DNA of 6,431 bases, from positions 1-6,431 of the forward strand of contig JAEZNF010000076.1 of NCBI GenBank assembly GCA_023441845.1, given 5' to 3'. Under the pieces are notes generated by a model. It was not told the origin of the DNA. It worked only from the letters and a program-made list of their open reading frames with translations, and did not search any database. Position 1 is the first letter of the stretch. Each line of letters starts with the position of its first letter. The stretch is from Bacillota bacterium (GTDB lineage: Bacteria > Bacillota > Clostridia > Acetivibrionales > DSM-2933). Of this stretch, positions 1 to 5,549 are shown piece after piece. Both the position numbers and the translations under genes were made by a program.

Positions 1-343
1 CCTTTATGTCATATGCCGGTACCAATTCTTTTCCCGAAACATATGTTATCATTACCTCTACTTTGCCTGCTCCTTCCACCTTGGATAATATGGTTTCCAT
101 TCTCTTCTCAATATCGGCTTTATTTTCTGCCGGAAGTACACCGGCTGACACCTCGCTGCTGTTATCTGTTTCTCCTTTCGGCTTGTCTTTAGCTGGTGTG
201 CTCTTTTTAAAAAAAGATCCTCCCGCTATTATTACAATAATACCGATAATAATTATTATCACAGCATTTTCAACGACTCTCTTCTTACTTTGATTGTTTG
301 ATAAACCCTTAATAAACCGGATCAAGTCTTTAAACTGTCTCAT
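1..343 (-). CDS. spoIIIAG: Stage III sporulation protein AG (SpoIIIAG), partial, C-terminus beyond left edge
   Basis: SpoIIIAG is a membrane-anchored ring-forming subunit of the SpoIIIA-SpoIIQ channel that links the mother cell to the engulfed forespore. About 114 residues are visible. They comprise a basic N-terminus (MRQFKDLIRFIKGL), one very isoleucine-rich membrane segment at about residues 26-43, a charged Pro/Lys/Ser linker, and the start of the ring-building domain with the family's typical stretch EGAGKVEVMITY near residue 90-100. The remainder lies outside the window. The start is ATG at 343 because the in-frame codon just upstream (344-346) is a stop. It begins 8 bases after the spoIIIAF stop, so translational coupling is likely. 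Oddly, the best Shine-Dalgarno (AAGGAGGG, 356-363) is 12 bases from this ATG but only 5 bases from an out-of-frame ATG at 350. Identification rests on the sequence pattern plus the position after spoIIIAF. Confidence 0.93.
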   Translation of the reverse strand, partial: MRQFKDLIRFIKGLSNNQSKKRVVENAVIIIIIGIIVIIAGGSFFKKSTPAKDKPKGETDNSSEVSAGVLPAENKADIEKRMETILSKVEGAGKVEVMITYVSGKELVPAYDIK

Positions 344-351
344 CTATCATC

Positions 352-969
352 CTAACCCTCCTTACAAGTAATAACTATATTCTCTTTTTCTACGCCTAAA
401 AACCTGGTTACTATTTCTTCGATCTGGCCCTTAAGCTTGCTGTTTATCTTATTACCATCTTCTTTCGGTTTTACATCATCACCGATACTGACCTTTTCAA
501 CTTTTTTTACAGGCTTTACCTTATCTTTACTTTCTTCAGGCCTAATACTCAAATATACCCTTTTAACCTCTCCGAACGCTTGTGATTTATAGTCTTCATT
601 AATAATTACATCAGCCTTGACATCCGATATTCCCTTCACCCCTTTCACACCATCTTCAAGCTGCCTTATGATATTCTCCCTGTAAACTGCCGAAATCTGC
701 TTCATCTGCTTATCATTCATAACCTTGCTCTTCTGCTCAATATCTTTTTTATTTATATAATTACTTTGTGAGAACTGAAAACTCTTTAAGTCAATATCCA
801 TTTTTGAAAACTTCAAAAATGGGTTTATTAATGCAATCATAAGTACAAAACCGGAAATCAGGTTGACAAACTTTTTTGTTTTCCCTGTGGGTACAATTAT
901 TTCTATTAACAGCAGGAATATAACAAGAGTTACAATACCGACAATCCACTCTCTTAAAAAACCAATCAT
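352..969 (-). CDS. spoIIIAF: Stage III sporulation protein AF (SpoIIIAF)
   Basis: SpoIIIAF is a mother-cell membrane component of the SpoIIIA-SpoIIQ channel, with a cytosol- or intermembrane-exposed ring-building-type domain. The 205-residue product opens with FLREWIVGIVTLVIFLLLIEIIVP, the family's hallmark first membrane helix. A second hydrophobic segment spans about 34-51 and ends in INPFLKF. A soluble alpha/beta part follows, with VKGISDVKADVIINEDY at about 110-127 and a C-terminal VTRFLGVEKENIVITCKEG tail. A highly charged Lys/Glu/Pro linker (about 147-175) interrupts the soluble part. Length is close to that of B. subtilis SpoIIIAF (about 206). I chose ATG at 969 because GGGAG (977-981) lies 7 bases upstream. 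The ATG at 975 would extend the protein by two residues but sits only 1 base from that motif. It lies 39 bases after spoIIIAE and 8 bases before spoIIIAG. Confidence 0.94.
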   Translation of the reverse strand: MIGFLREWIVGIVTLVIFLLLIEIIVPTGKTKKFVNLISGFVLMIALINPFLKFSKMDIDLKSFQFSQSNYINKKDIEQKSKVMNDKQMKQISAVYRENIIRQLEDGVKGVKGISDVKADVIINEDYKSQAFGEVKRVYLSIRPEESKDKVKPVKKVEKVSIGDDVKPKEDGNKINSKLKGQIEEIVTRFLGVEKENIVITCKEG

Positions 970-1008
970 CACCATACTCCCATCTCTTACATATTTATGC
1001 TCCGTTTA

Positions 1009-2262
1009 TCACCTTACAGCAGCTGTAATACTTCCTGCCGTAATTATTGCTGTAATGGTTATTAAAAACATAAAAGCTACAGAAGCTACAATTCCAAGCA
1101 CAAATGTTAAAGAATTGGCTATATCATTAATACATCCCGTTATTCTCTTTTCTGCTATCGGTTCAATCAGTACACAGGTTACCCTGTACAGAGCAACCAT
1201 TGCAAAAATTTTCAAAACAGGTACCAGGCATATCGATACTATACCCAGCATAACAGCAATTCCGGCGGCGTTTTTTATCAAAAGAGTACATCCAACCACA
1301 GTATCTGCCGCATCTGCCAAATATTTTCCGGCTACCGGTATGAAAGCACCTATTGCAAACTTGGCTGCTTTACCTGTAACACCATCTACAACTGCCCCGG
1401 CAGAGCCTTGTATAGTGACAATAGCAACGAAAACAGTCAACATCAACCCCAGACTCCATGTTCCGATTTGTTTCAAAAACAAAGCCAGCTTGGAAATCTG
1501 TATCTTGTCGGATATATTATTTACCACTGAAAGTGTAGCGTACAAAAATATTAGCGGGATGAAGAAATTTTTCATGATTGTTGCCGAGATTTCTACAATC
1601 ATTATAAGTATCGGTTGAAAAACAGCCCCTGAGGCAACATTGCCTCCCGATACCAGAAGTGTTATCATAGCCGGTATTGTTGCATGCATAAAGCCAACCA
1701 AATTGTCAATTAAATCTTTTCCCATATTAAGAGAAGTGTTAAAGCTAACCAGCAAAATAGACACTATAACTATATAACATGCGTAAAATGCCAATTCCCC
1801 AACACTGTCGCTTAAAAATGAAGATTGCAGGTTTTTCAATATTGAACACAAAATAACCAGTACGATAAGCTTGATAAGAATATTTACGTTTAAATAAAAC
1901 TCTTTAAAAAGATACCTGAGTACCCTTTGTATAAGTCCGCTGAAACTAAAATCAAAACTGCCTCTAGACGCATCACTTATAATTTTTTCCGGGTCAAATT
2001 CCGGCATTATTTCTCTTGTTTCCTGATTTAAGCGTTTCGCAATCTGGTCTTTTATATTTGTAGTCTCATCCGACCCGGATTGTTCGTCAAGTATCCTTTG
2101 TTCAACCTCACTATTTTCTGCACGTACATCCATACAGGAAAAGAAAACTACGCTTAATACCATGGCAACAAGAAGTATTACTTTAAAAACTGAAGCAGCC
2201 ATATTAGGAATCCTTGCAGTATTATTAGGGTTTGTTCCTGATTTTATCATATTTATCAACAT
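1009..2262 (-). CDS. spoIIIAE: Stage III sporulation protein AE (SpoIIIAE)
   Basis: SpoIIIAE is the large polytopic membrane subunit of the SpoIIIA complex, made in the mother cell and needed for forespore development after engulfment. The 417-residue product has an N-terminal signal-like hydrophobic segment (about 24-43) followed by VRAEN, a predicted signal-peptide end. A hydrophilic acidic stretch spans about 48-105. Numerous membrane segments follow, around 126-143, 158-175, 190-206, 213-230, 233-248, 268-284, 332-357 and 383-412. The family signature QGSAGAVVDGVTGKAAKFAIG-type block and FIPVAGKYLADA lie around residues 285-317. ATG at 2262 is chosen because AAGGGG ends 5 bases upstream; an in-frame ATG at 2250 is an alternative. 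The usual upstream partner spoIIIAD is missing. Instead, a carboxypeptidase gene precedes it after a 172-base gap. No frameshift is seen. Confidence 0.96.
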   Translation of the reverse strand: MLINMIKSGTNPNNTARIPNMAASVFKVILLVAMVLSVVFFSCMDVRAENSEVEQRILDEQSGSDETTNIKDQIAKRLNQETREIMPEFDPEKIISDASRGSFDFSFSGLIQRVLRYLFKEFYLNVNILIKLIVLVILCSILKNLQSSFLSDSVGELAFYACYIVIVSILLVSFNTSLNMGKDLIDNLVGFMHATIPAMITLLVSGGNVASGAVFQPILIMIVEISATIMKNFFIPLIFLYATLSVVNNISDKIQISKLALFLKQIGTWSLGLMLTVFVAIVTIQGSAGAVVDGVTGKAAKFAIGAFIPVAGKYLADAADTVVGCTLLIKNAAGIAVMLGIVSICLVPVLKIFAMVALYRVTCVLIEPIAEKRITGCINDIANSLTFVLGIVASVAFMFLITITAIITAGSITAAVR

Positions 2263-2291
2263 TTTATCCCCTTCTTTTGTTTACTCAAACT

Positions 2292-2313
2292 ACCGCCTTA
2301 ATTAAAAAGCGGC
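2292..2313 (-). other. Leader hairpin upstream of spoIIIAE
   Basis: On the minus strand, GCCGCTTT and AAGGCGGT can pair into an 8-bp stem (two G-U wobbles) around a six-base TTAATT loop. It sits about 30 bases before the spoIIIAE start. No T-tract follows on the minus strand, so it is not a convincing intrinsic terminator. It could be an RNA-processing or stability stem between dacF and spoIIIAE, or it could be chance. Confidence 0.3.
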
Positions 2314-2392
2314 GCTTTAATCCTTATCTTCAGTTAACTGCCGAATTAACAAGTTGGATTATAATTAATATATAGATATTTAGATTTGTCCA

Positions 2393-2416
2393 AGTTTATG
2401 ACAATAAAATTAATAT
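2393..2416 (-). promoter_or_regulatory. Weak candidate promoter for spoIIIAE (sigma-E-like)
   Basis: The minus strand has CATAAACT (2393-2400), one base from the sigma-E -10 consensus CATACAMT. ATATT lies upstream (2412-2416), but with only 11 bases between, which is shorter than usual. An alternative sigma-A-like reading is TTGGAC (2388-2393) with a TATTAA 17 bases downstream. Neither is strong. They are reported because spoIIIAE needs either its own promoter here or read-through from dacF. Confidence 0.2.
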
Positions 2417-2434
2417 CATTAGTGTAAATATATT

Positions 2435-3658
2435 TTAGTACCATTGGGTTCCCAATTTCATCAGATTCCCCCATGTGCCGAATAATTCATTGAGATAGTC
2501 CGTCACTTTTTTACGCTCTACTCCGTTTCCGGTTTTTAATACCGACTCAGCAATTACTTTACCGTCTAAAACAAACCTGATATTTCCCACCTCAATTTCC
2601 CCTTTAACAGGCGCCACAAAGCTGTCCGGCAATTCAATTTCAGTCTCAAGCGCACTTAGTTCCTCATGACTCAGAGGTAATTTAATCTCATCAGCGGCCA
2701 CTACCGGTACGTTGGATGATTTTCCCTTTATAACCCTGATGTTTTTAATGTTTTCATTGCTTTTTAGGAGAGTATACTGCTTATAATTGTTAAAAGAATA
2801 GTCCAGTATCTTTCTGCTGCTTTCAGCCCGAATTGTTCTTGTCGGACAGCCCAAAACAACCGAAATAATTCTCCAGTTATCTCTTGTCACCGAGCATACC
2901 AGGCACCTTCCTGCCTGCCCTGTATAGCCTGTTTTAACGCCATCCGTTCCAGGGTAATATCCCAGCATTTCATTGGTGTTGTAAAGACCCCTACCTGTTA
3001 TGTTTGTACTTACAGTCCTCACTATTTCGGAAAAAGTCTTTAAGCCAAGTGCATATTTGGTCATTAATGCCAGCTCGTTTGCTGTTGAGTAGTGTCCGAC
3101 AGCATCAAGACCGTGGGGAGTTTTAAACGCAGTATCCTTAAGCCCCATATCATTTGCCTTTATATTCATCATCTCAACGAAATTTTCTACAGTTCCGCCT
3201 ACATGCTCTGCAATAGCGATCGAGGCATCATTCCCTGAATTCATCAGTAAGCCGTATAGAAGCTCTTTCAGAGTAAGTTTCTCTCCTGTGTTTAAATTAA
3301 TACTTGAGCCACCTGTTCCCGCTGCCCGTTTACTCACGATGACGGTATCATTTAAGTTTCCGTTTTCTATAGCAACTATTGCAGTCATAATTTTTGTAGT
3401 ACTTGCAATAGCTTTTCTTACATCGGCATTCTTTGAATACAACACCCTCCCGCTTTCCATATCCATAACTATTGCTGCCGTAGCGTCAACCCTTGGCGGA
3501 CTTATTATTTTAACTGCTGAACTGCTTAAAAACACCTGCGTATTCGGTTCACCCTCATTAATGTCATCTGAATGTACATCCAAAAAAGCAAGCGGGCAAA
3601 AAAATACATACGCTAAAATAACAAGAAAAACTATTTTCTTATAACAACATAAAACCAA
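2435..3658 (-). CDS. dacF: D-alanyl-D-alanine carboxypeptidase, PBP5 family (DacF/DacB-like)
   Basis: This enzyme removes the terminal D-alanine from peptidoglycan pentapeptide stems and so controls crosslinking. Family members DacF and DacB do this in forespore and mother cell during spore cortex synthesis. The 407-residue product has a signal peptide-like segment (about 8-26). All three active-site motifs are present: S86-T-T-K89 with nucleophile Ser86, S141-G-N143, and K242-T-G244. The PBP5 C-terminal beta domain spans about 295-376. An amphipathic tail with aromatic end (about 385-407) probably anchors it to the membrane. The start is TTG at 3658, with AAGGA 9 bases upstream; no in-frame ATG precedes the catalytic domain and the signal peptide needs this start. 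In B. subtilis dacF precedes spoIIAA-AB-sigF, but here spoIIIAE follows. Assignment to DacF rather than DacB or DacA is uncertain; the enzyme class is firm. Confidence 0.93.
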   Translation of the reverse strand: MVLCCYKKIVFLVILAYVFFCPLAFLDVHSDDINEGEPNTQVFLSSSAVKIISPPRVDATAAIVMDMESGRVLYSKNADVRKAIASTTKIMTAIVAIENGNLNDTVIVSKRAAGTGGSSINLNTGEKLTLKELLYGLLMNSGNDASIAIAEHVGGTVENFVEMMNIKANDMGLKDTAFKTPHGLDAVGHYSTANELALMTKYALGLKTFSEIVRTVSTNITGRGLYNTNEMLGYYPGTDGVKTGYTGQAGRCLVCSVTRDNWRIISVVLGCPTRTIRAESSRKILDYSFNNYKQYTLLKSNENIKNIRVIKGKSSNVPVVAADEIKLPLSHEELSALETEIELPDSFVAPVKGEIEVGNIRFVLDGKVIAESVLKTGNGVERKKVTDYLNELFGTWGNLMKLGTQWY

Positions 3659-3662
3659 TTTA

Positions 3663-3671
3663 TATCATCCT
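3663..3671 (-). promoter_or_regulatory. Ribosome binding region of dacF supporting a TTG start
   Basis: The minus strand reads AGGATGATA followed by TAAA and TTG. The ATG inside it opens a two-codon frame (ATG ATA TAA) that ends one base before the TTG. The TTG at 3658 is therefore the only start compatible with the long frame, with a 9-base spacer from AGGA. The same AGGATGATA string lies before spoIIIAG and before the DUF421 gene. Confidence 0.55.
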
Positions 3672-3697
3672 TTTTAATTATTATTTACCGCTTTATA

Positions 3698-3724
3698 AAT
3701 ATATGATTCGGTAATAATGTTTAT
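3698..3724 (-). promoter_or_regulatory. Candidate sigma-E-type promoter for dacF
   Basis: The minus strand carries ATA (3722-3724), a 16-base spacer and CATATATT (3698-3705). The latter matches the sigma-E -10 consensus CATACAMT at six of eight positions. It ends about 40 bases before the TTG start, a sensible leader length. If real, it would put dacF and perhaps the downstream spoIIIAE-AF-AG under mother-cell control. AT-rich sequence makes chance matches common, so this is a suggestion only. Confidence 0.3.
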
Positions 3725-3775
3725 AATAACTTTTGAATTTGAAACTTTCCCCAGCCAAAACTTTCTACTTATATT

Positions 3776-3783
3776 CATAGCTA
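3776..3783 (+). promoter_or_regulatory. Weak candidate -10 element of the SASP gene
   Basis: CATAGCTA lies about 35 bases before the SASP start and vaguely resembles the sigma-G -10 (CATNNTA) with one extra base. Nothing upstream at 17-18 bases matches the sigma-G -35 well. SASP genes of this family are normally sigma-G-dependent in the forespore, so a promoter is expected in 3730-3800, but its exact location is not clear. Confidence 0.2.
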
Positions 3784-3803
3784 TTTTAGAAAAAATAAGT
3801 ACT

Positions 3804-3814
3804 AAGGAGGTGAT
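3804..3814 (+). promoter_or_regulatory. Near-maximal Shine-Dalgarno of the SASP gene
   Basis: AAGGAGGTGAT is an 11-base perfect complement to the 3' end of 16S rRNA. From the end of GGAGG to the ATG at 3818 there are 7 bases. This fixes the start and fits a gene made in very large amounts in the forespore. Confidence 0.9.
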
Positions 3815-3817
3815 ATC

Positions 3818-4027
3818 ATGTCAAATAATAATAACAGCAAAACATCTTTTGATAACATGAAGTACGAAATAGCTAGAGAAGTAGGCGTTAACTTGAAGCA
3901 AGGATATAACGGTGACATATCAGCAAGAGATGCTGGTAAAGTAGGCGGAAATATAGTTAAAAAGGTATTCGCATCATACACTGGAAACAGCTACCCCACT
4001 GAAACAAAAAACGATACTTCAAGGTAA
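3818..4027 (+). CDS. Small acid-soluble spore protein, alpha/beta type
   Basis: Alpha/beta SASPs coat forespore DNA, shift it toward an A-like form and protect it from UV and heat damage. On germination the protease GPR degrades them to supply amino acids. The 69-residue product has the family's two conserved blocks: MKYEIAREVGVNL (14-26), containing the GPR cleavage context E17-I18-A19, and ISARDAGKVGGNIVKKVFASY (34-54), the DNA-binding helix with the G-x-V-G-G turn. The N-terminus is Asn-rich (SNNNNSK). The C-terminal tail after residue 55 (TGNSYPTETKNDTSR) is hydrophilic. Length is typical (about 60-75). It is a single-gene unit, divergent from dacF, with an exceptionally strong ribosome binding site. 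The last two codons and the stop fall inside a long perfect inverted repeat. Which paralog it is among a species' several SASPs cannot be told. Confidence 0.96.
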   Translation: MSNNNNSKTSFDNMKYEIAREVGVNLKQGYNGDISARDAGKVGGNIVKKVFASYTGNSYPTETKNDTSR

Positions 4028-4088
4028 TTAAATAATAAAAAGCAGATAGCGTATGCTATCTGCTTTTTATTATTTAATTACCTTGAAG
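4017..4088. terminator. 72-base perfect hairpin, bidirectional terminator of the SASP gene
   Basis: The arms 4017-4050 and 4055-4088 are perfectly complementary over 34 bp around a four-base GTAT loop. The core AGCAGATAGC / GCTATCTGCT is followed by TTTTTATTATT on the plus strand and, by symmetry, on the minus strand, so it can terminate in both directions. The left arm includes the SASP stop codon (4025-4027) and the two codons before it. A normal intrinsic terminator needs only the inner 10 bp plus the T-run, so 34 perfect pairs is much longer than required. Confidence 0.9.
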
Positions 4089-4152
4089 AAAAATCCGTCA
4101 TATAGGTGTTAAATCGCATTTTAGCGGCTATCTCTCCATGAGAAATCAGTAA

Positions 4153-4225
4153 AAAAAGCCCGGGAATAGCCATTCAGCTTCACTGGTCAATCATGCAGCC
4201 AATCCTAACAGCCCCCGGACTTTTT
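4153..4225. terminator. Second terminator-like stem, likely for the coat gene pair
   Basis: AAAAAGCCCGGG (4153-4164) pairs with CCCGGACTTTTT (4214-4225) with a single C/A mismatch. On the minus strand this gives a GC stem followed by CTTTTTTT, placed just after the coat gene stop, as expected for a terminator. The loop is about 49 bases, which is large, and I find no strong internal stem. The interval 4089-4231 holds no credible gene, only frames of a few codons. Confidence 0.55.
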
Positions 4226-4231
4226 ATTTTA

Positions 4232-4504
4232 TTACATATTTAAAGACGATTGAACGTTTGTCATTTCCTGCTGAGCTTTGCTTATATCTTGCTGACTTGC
4301 ATTCTGAACCTGGTACCAGCCTTTTTGACTCATTAAATCAAAAATTTGCTTTTGATGTTGAAAAGTCTTTGTCAATATGCTTGTAACATCATTCCTCAGG
4401 AACTGGTTATTGCTTTCCAAAACCAGGTTTGTCAAAGATGATGCTGCGAGTTTATGCTCGTCAAGCAGCACATTTGTGATGTCCTTATCTGTTAAATTCT
4501 TCAT
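4232..4504 (-). CDS. Spore coat protein, CotF-like (Coat_F domain)
   Basis: This is a probable small spore coat protein of the Coat_F family, a ferritin-like helical fold found in structural proteins of the spore surface. The 90-residue product starts LTDKDITNVLLDEHKLAASSL. Two long helices are predicted at about 6-30 and 33-60. The family landmark FQHQKQIFDLMSQKGWYQV lies around 48-66, and a Gln/Ser-rich tail follows (QNASQQDISKAQQEM). B. subtilis CotF is about 160 residues, so this is a short single-domain form. ATG at 4504 has GGAGGA 6 bases upstream. That site is fused to the stop of the upstream gene (TAAGGAGG), so the two are probably translationally coupled. The family is firm. The exact coat layer is unknown. 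Confidence 0.88.
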   Translation of the reverse strand: MKNLTDKDITNVLLDEHKLAASSLTNLVLESNNQFLRNDVTSILTKTFQHQKQIFDLMSQKGWYQVQNASQQDISKAQQEMTNVQSSLNM

Positions 4505-4510
4505 TTCAAT

Positions 4511-4519
4511 TCCTCCTTA
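4511..4519 (-). promoter_or_regulatory. Stop codon fused to Shine-Dalgarno between the coat genes
   Basis: On the minus strand TAAGGAGGA spans the junction: TAA (4517-4519) ends the upstream coat gene and AAGGAGGA serves the downstream one, whose ATG follows 6 bases later. This predicts coupled, near-equal translation of the two proteins. Confidence 0.85.
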
Positions 4520-4714
4520 TTGCATAGTTGCAGTATTAATATGTTTTATTAACGTTTGCAGATCGCTTTGATGATCCTTCGCCATTTGCTGACACAGGCT
4601 TTTGACTTGGGGATCGGTACAGATCTCCGCACAGCCTTCCATAAACTTGATGCTGTTCTGGGTCATCTTAATATTATCCTGGATTAAGAGCAATTCTTTT
4701 GTTGTTAAAGACAT
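4517..4714 (-). CDS. Small spore coat-type protein, Coat_F-like helical hairpin
   Basis: The 65-residue product is entirely predicted helix: two helices (about 4-31 and 34-62) separated by a TDPQ turn, resembling the ferritin-like hairpin of Coat_F proteins. It runs in the same register as its downstream neighbour: LTTKEL at the start, and KDHQSDLQTLIKHI near the end matching QHQKQIFDLMSQK. The two look like diverged tandem relatives. It has three cysteines (28, 32, 41) in a protein this small, while the neighbour has none, so disulfide linkage or metal binding is possible but unproven. ATG at 4714 follows AAAGGAGGA with a 5-base spacer. A structural role in the spore is inferred from similarity and the operon. 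Confidence 0.75.
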   Translation of the reverse strand: MSLTTKELLLIQDNIKMTQNSIKFMEGCAEICTDPQVKSLCQQMAKDHQSDLQTLIKHINTATMQ

Positions 4715-4747
4715 AAAAATCCTCCTTTATAATTATTTTTTCAACCT

Positions 4748-4777
4748 TATAGTTTACATTATTTATATTTTTATTCA
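4748..4777 (-). promoter_or_regulatory. Candidate sporulation promoter of the coat gene pair
   Basis: The minus strand reads TGAATA (4772-4777), 17 bases, then AACTATA (4748-4754). The first matches the sigma-G -35 well. The second matches the -10 (CATNNTA) only at A, T and A. It sits about 33 bases before the start of the 65-residue coat gene. Coat genes are usually sigma-E or sigma-K dependent, which this does not resemble, so confidence is low. Confidence 0.22.
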
Positions 4778-4845
4778 GTTATTTTGCATGTAACCATGAA
4801 TAAGAAAAACCTTATTCGAAAAAATATAAGTATATATTTAAGGGA

Positions 4846-4854
4846 AGGATGATA
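4846..4854 (+). promoter_or_regulatory. Ribosome binding region of the DUF421 gene
   Basis: AGGATGATA is followed by TTTTTT and a TTG start at 4860, a 10-base spacer from AGGA. The ATG at 4849 opens an out-of-frame six-codon stretch that stops at 4864-4866, overlapping the real start. The TTG start is supported because the family's first membrane helix begins directly there. Confidence 0.5.
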
Positions 4855-4859
4855 TTTTT

Positions 4860-5546
4860 TTGTTAATAGTCTTCGTTAGAACTCTTATTCTTTATGCTAT
4901 TGTAGTAATAGTAATGCGGGTGATGGGTAAAAGACAAATAGGCCAGCTGCAACCCTTTGAACTGGCTATCGCAATAATGATATCCGAATTGGCCGCAGTA
5001 CCTATGCAAAACACCGGAATCCCCTTGATAAGCGGATTTATACCTATCCTTACTCTTTTGGTAGCACAAATTACAATGTCATTTATTTCTCTAAAAAGCG
5101 TGCGTGCCAGAGGAATCATATGCGGGAAACCGAATATTCTCATTGAAAACGGTAAGATAAATGAAAAAAGCCTGCGCAAAGAAATGTATACATTAAATGA
5201 TCTGTTGGAACAATTAAGAATTCAAGGTTCGGCCAATATTGCAGATGTAGAGTATGCAATTTTGGAAACAAACGGACAGCTAAGTATTATTCAAAAATCT
5301 CAAAAAAGGCCCTTAAATCCTGAGGACTTAAACATCTCAACCAAATATGAAGGTCTTCCTCTTGATTTCATAATTGACGGAAATGTAAACCATAAAAACC
5401 TTGAAAAAGCCAACCTGGACGCACAATGGCTGGGAAACGAATTAAGGAAGCTGGGGATTAATGATTTAAAAGAAGTTCTCTTTGCCAGCCTTGATTCCGA
5501 AGGCAATCTTTATTATCAAAAGAAGCTGGGCAGAAGGGAGGAATAA
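4860..5546 (+). CDS. DUF421 (YetF/YcaP-like) membrane protein
   Basis: This is a DUF421 family protein of unknown biochemical activity. In Bacillus, members such as YetF and YdfS sit in the spore inner membrane and have been linked to spore resistance and germination. The 228-residue product has three N-terminal membrane helices (about 3-22, 34-50, 56-77), including the highly typical MGKRQIGQLQPFELAIAIMISELAAVPM block (22-49). A soluble domain follows, with EMYTLNDLLEQLRIQG (108-123) and IADVEYAILETNGQLSI (127-143). A C-terminal second subdomain reaches LDSEGNLYYQKK. Length matches the family. The start is TTG at 4860, because the first helix begins there. It overlaps no gene upstream and is followed 3 bases later by a DUF4363 gene, whose ribosome binding site lies in its last codons. 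Family is firm; the spore role here is inference from neighbours. Confidence 0.92.
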   Translation: MLIVFVRTLILYAIVVIVMRVMGKRQIGQLQPFELAIAIMISELAAVPMQNTGIPLISGFIPILTLLVAQITMSFISLKSVRARGIICGKPNILIENGKINEKSLRKEMYTLNDLLEQLRIQGSANIADVEYAILETNGQLSIIQKSQKRPLNPEDLNISTKYEGLPLDFIIDGNVNHKNLEKANLDAQWLGNELRKLGINDLKEVLFASLDSEGNLYYQKKLGRREE

Positions 5547-5549
5547 AAA

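Noticed and set aside
6..293. Plus-strand 95-codon frame at the left edge
   Set aside because: It is the antisense shadow of spoIIIAG, whose membrane segment and ring domain start are clear on the other strand.
863..1618. Plus-strand open frame of 251 codons
   Set aside because: It lies antisense to spoIIIAE and spoIIIAF, both with clear family signatures. Its product is a Thr/Ile/Ala-rich mirror of membrane helices with no recognisable domain.
3288..3644. Plus-strand open frame of 118 codons
   Set aside because: It is antisense to the signal peptide and SxxK region of the carboxypeptidase. It has no family resemblance and no convincing ribosome binding site.
4085..4126. Minus-strand 13-codon frame (MRFNTYMTDFSSR) ending with the same S-R-stop as the SASP gene
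   Set aside because: I considered a remnant of an inverted SASP copy. The shared ending is fully explained by the palindrome, and upstream of it no SASP-like sequence can be aligned.
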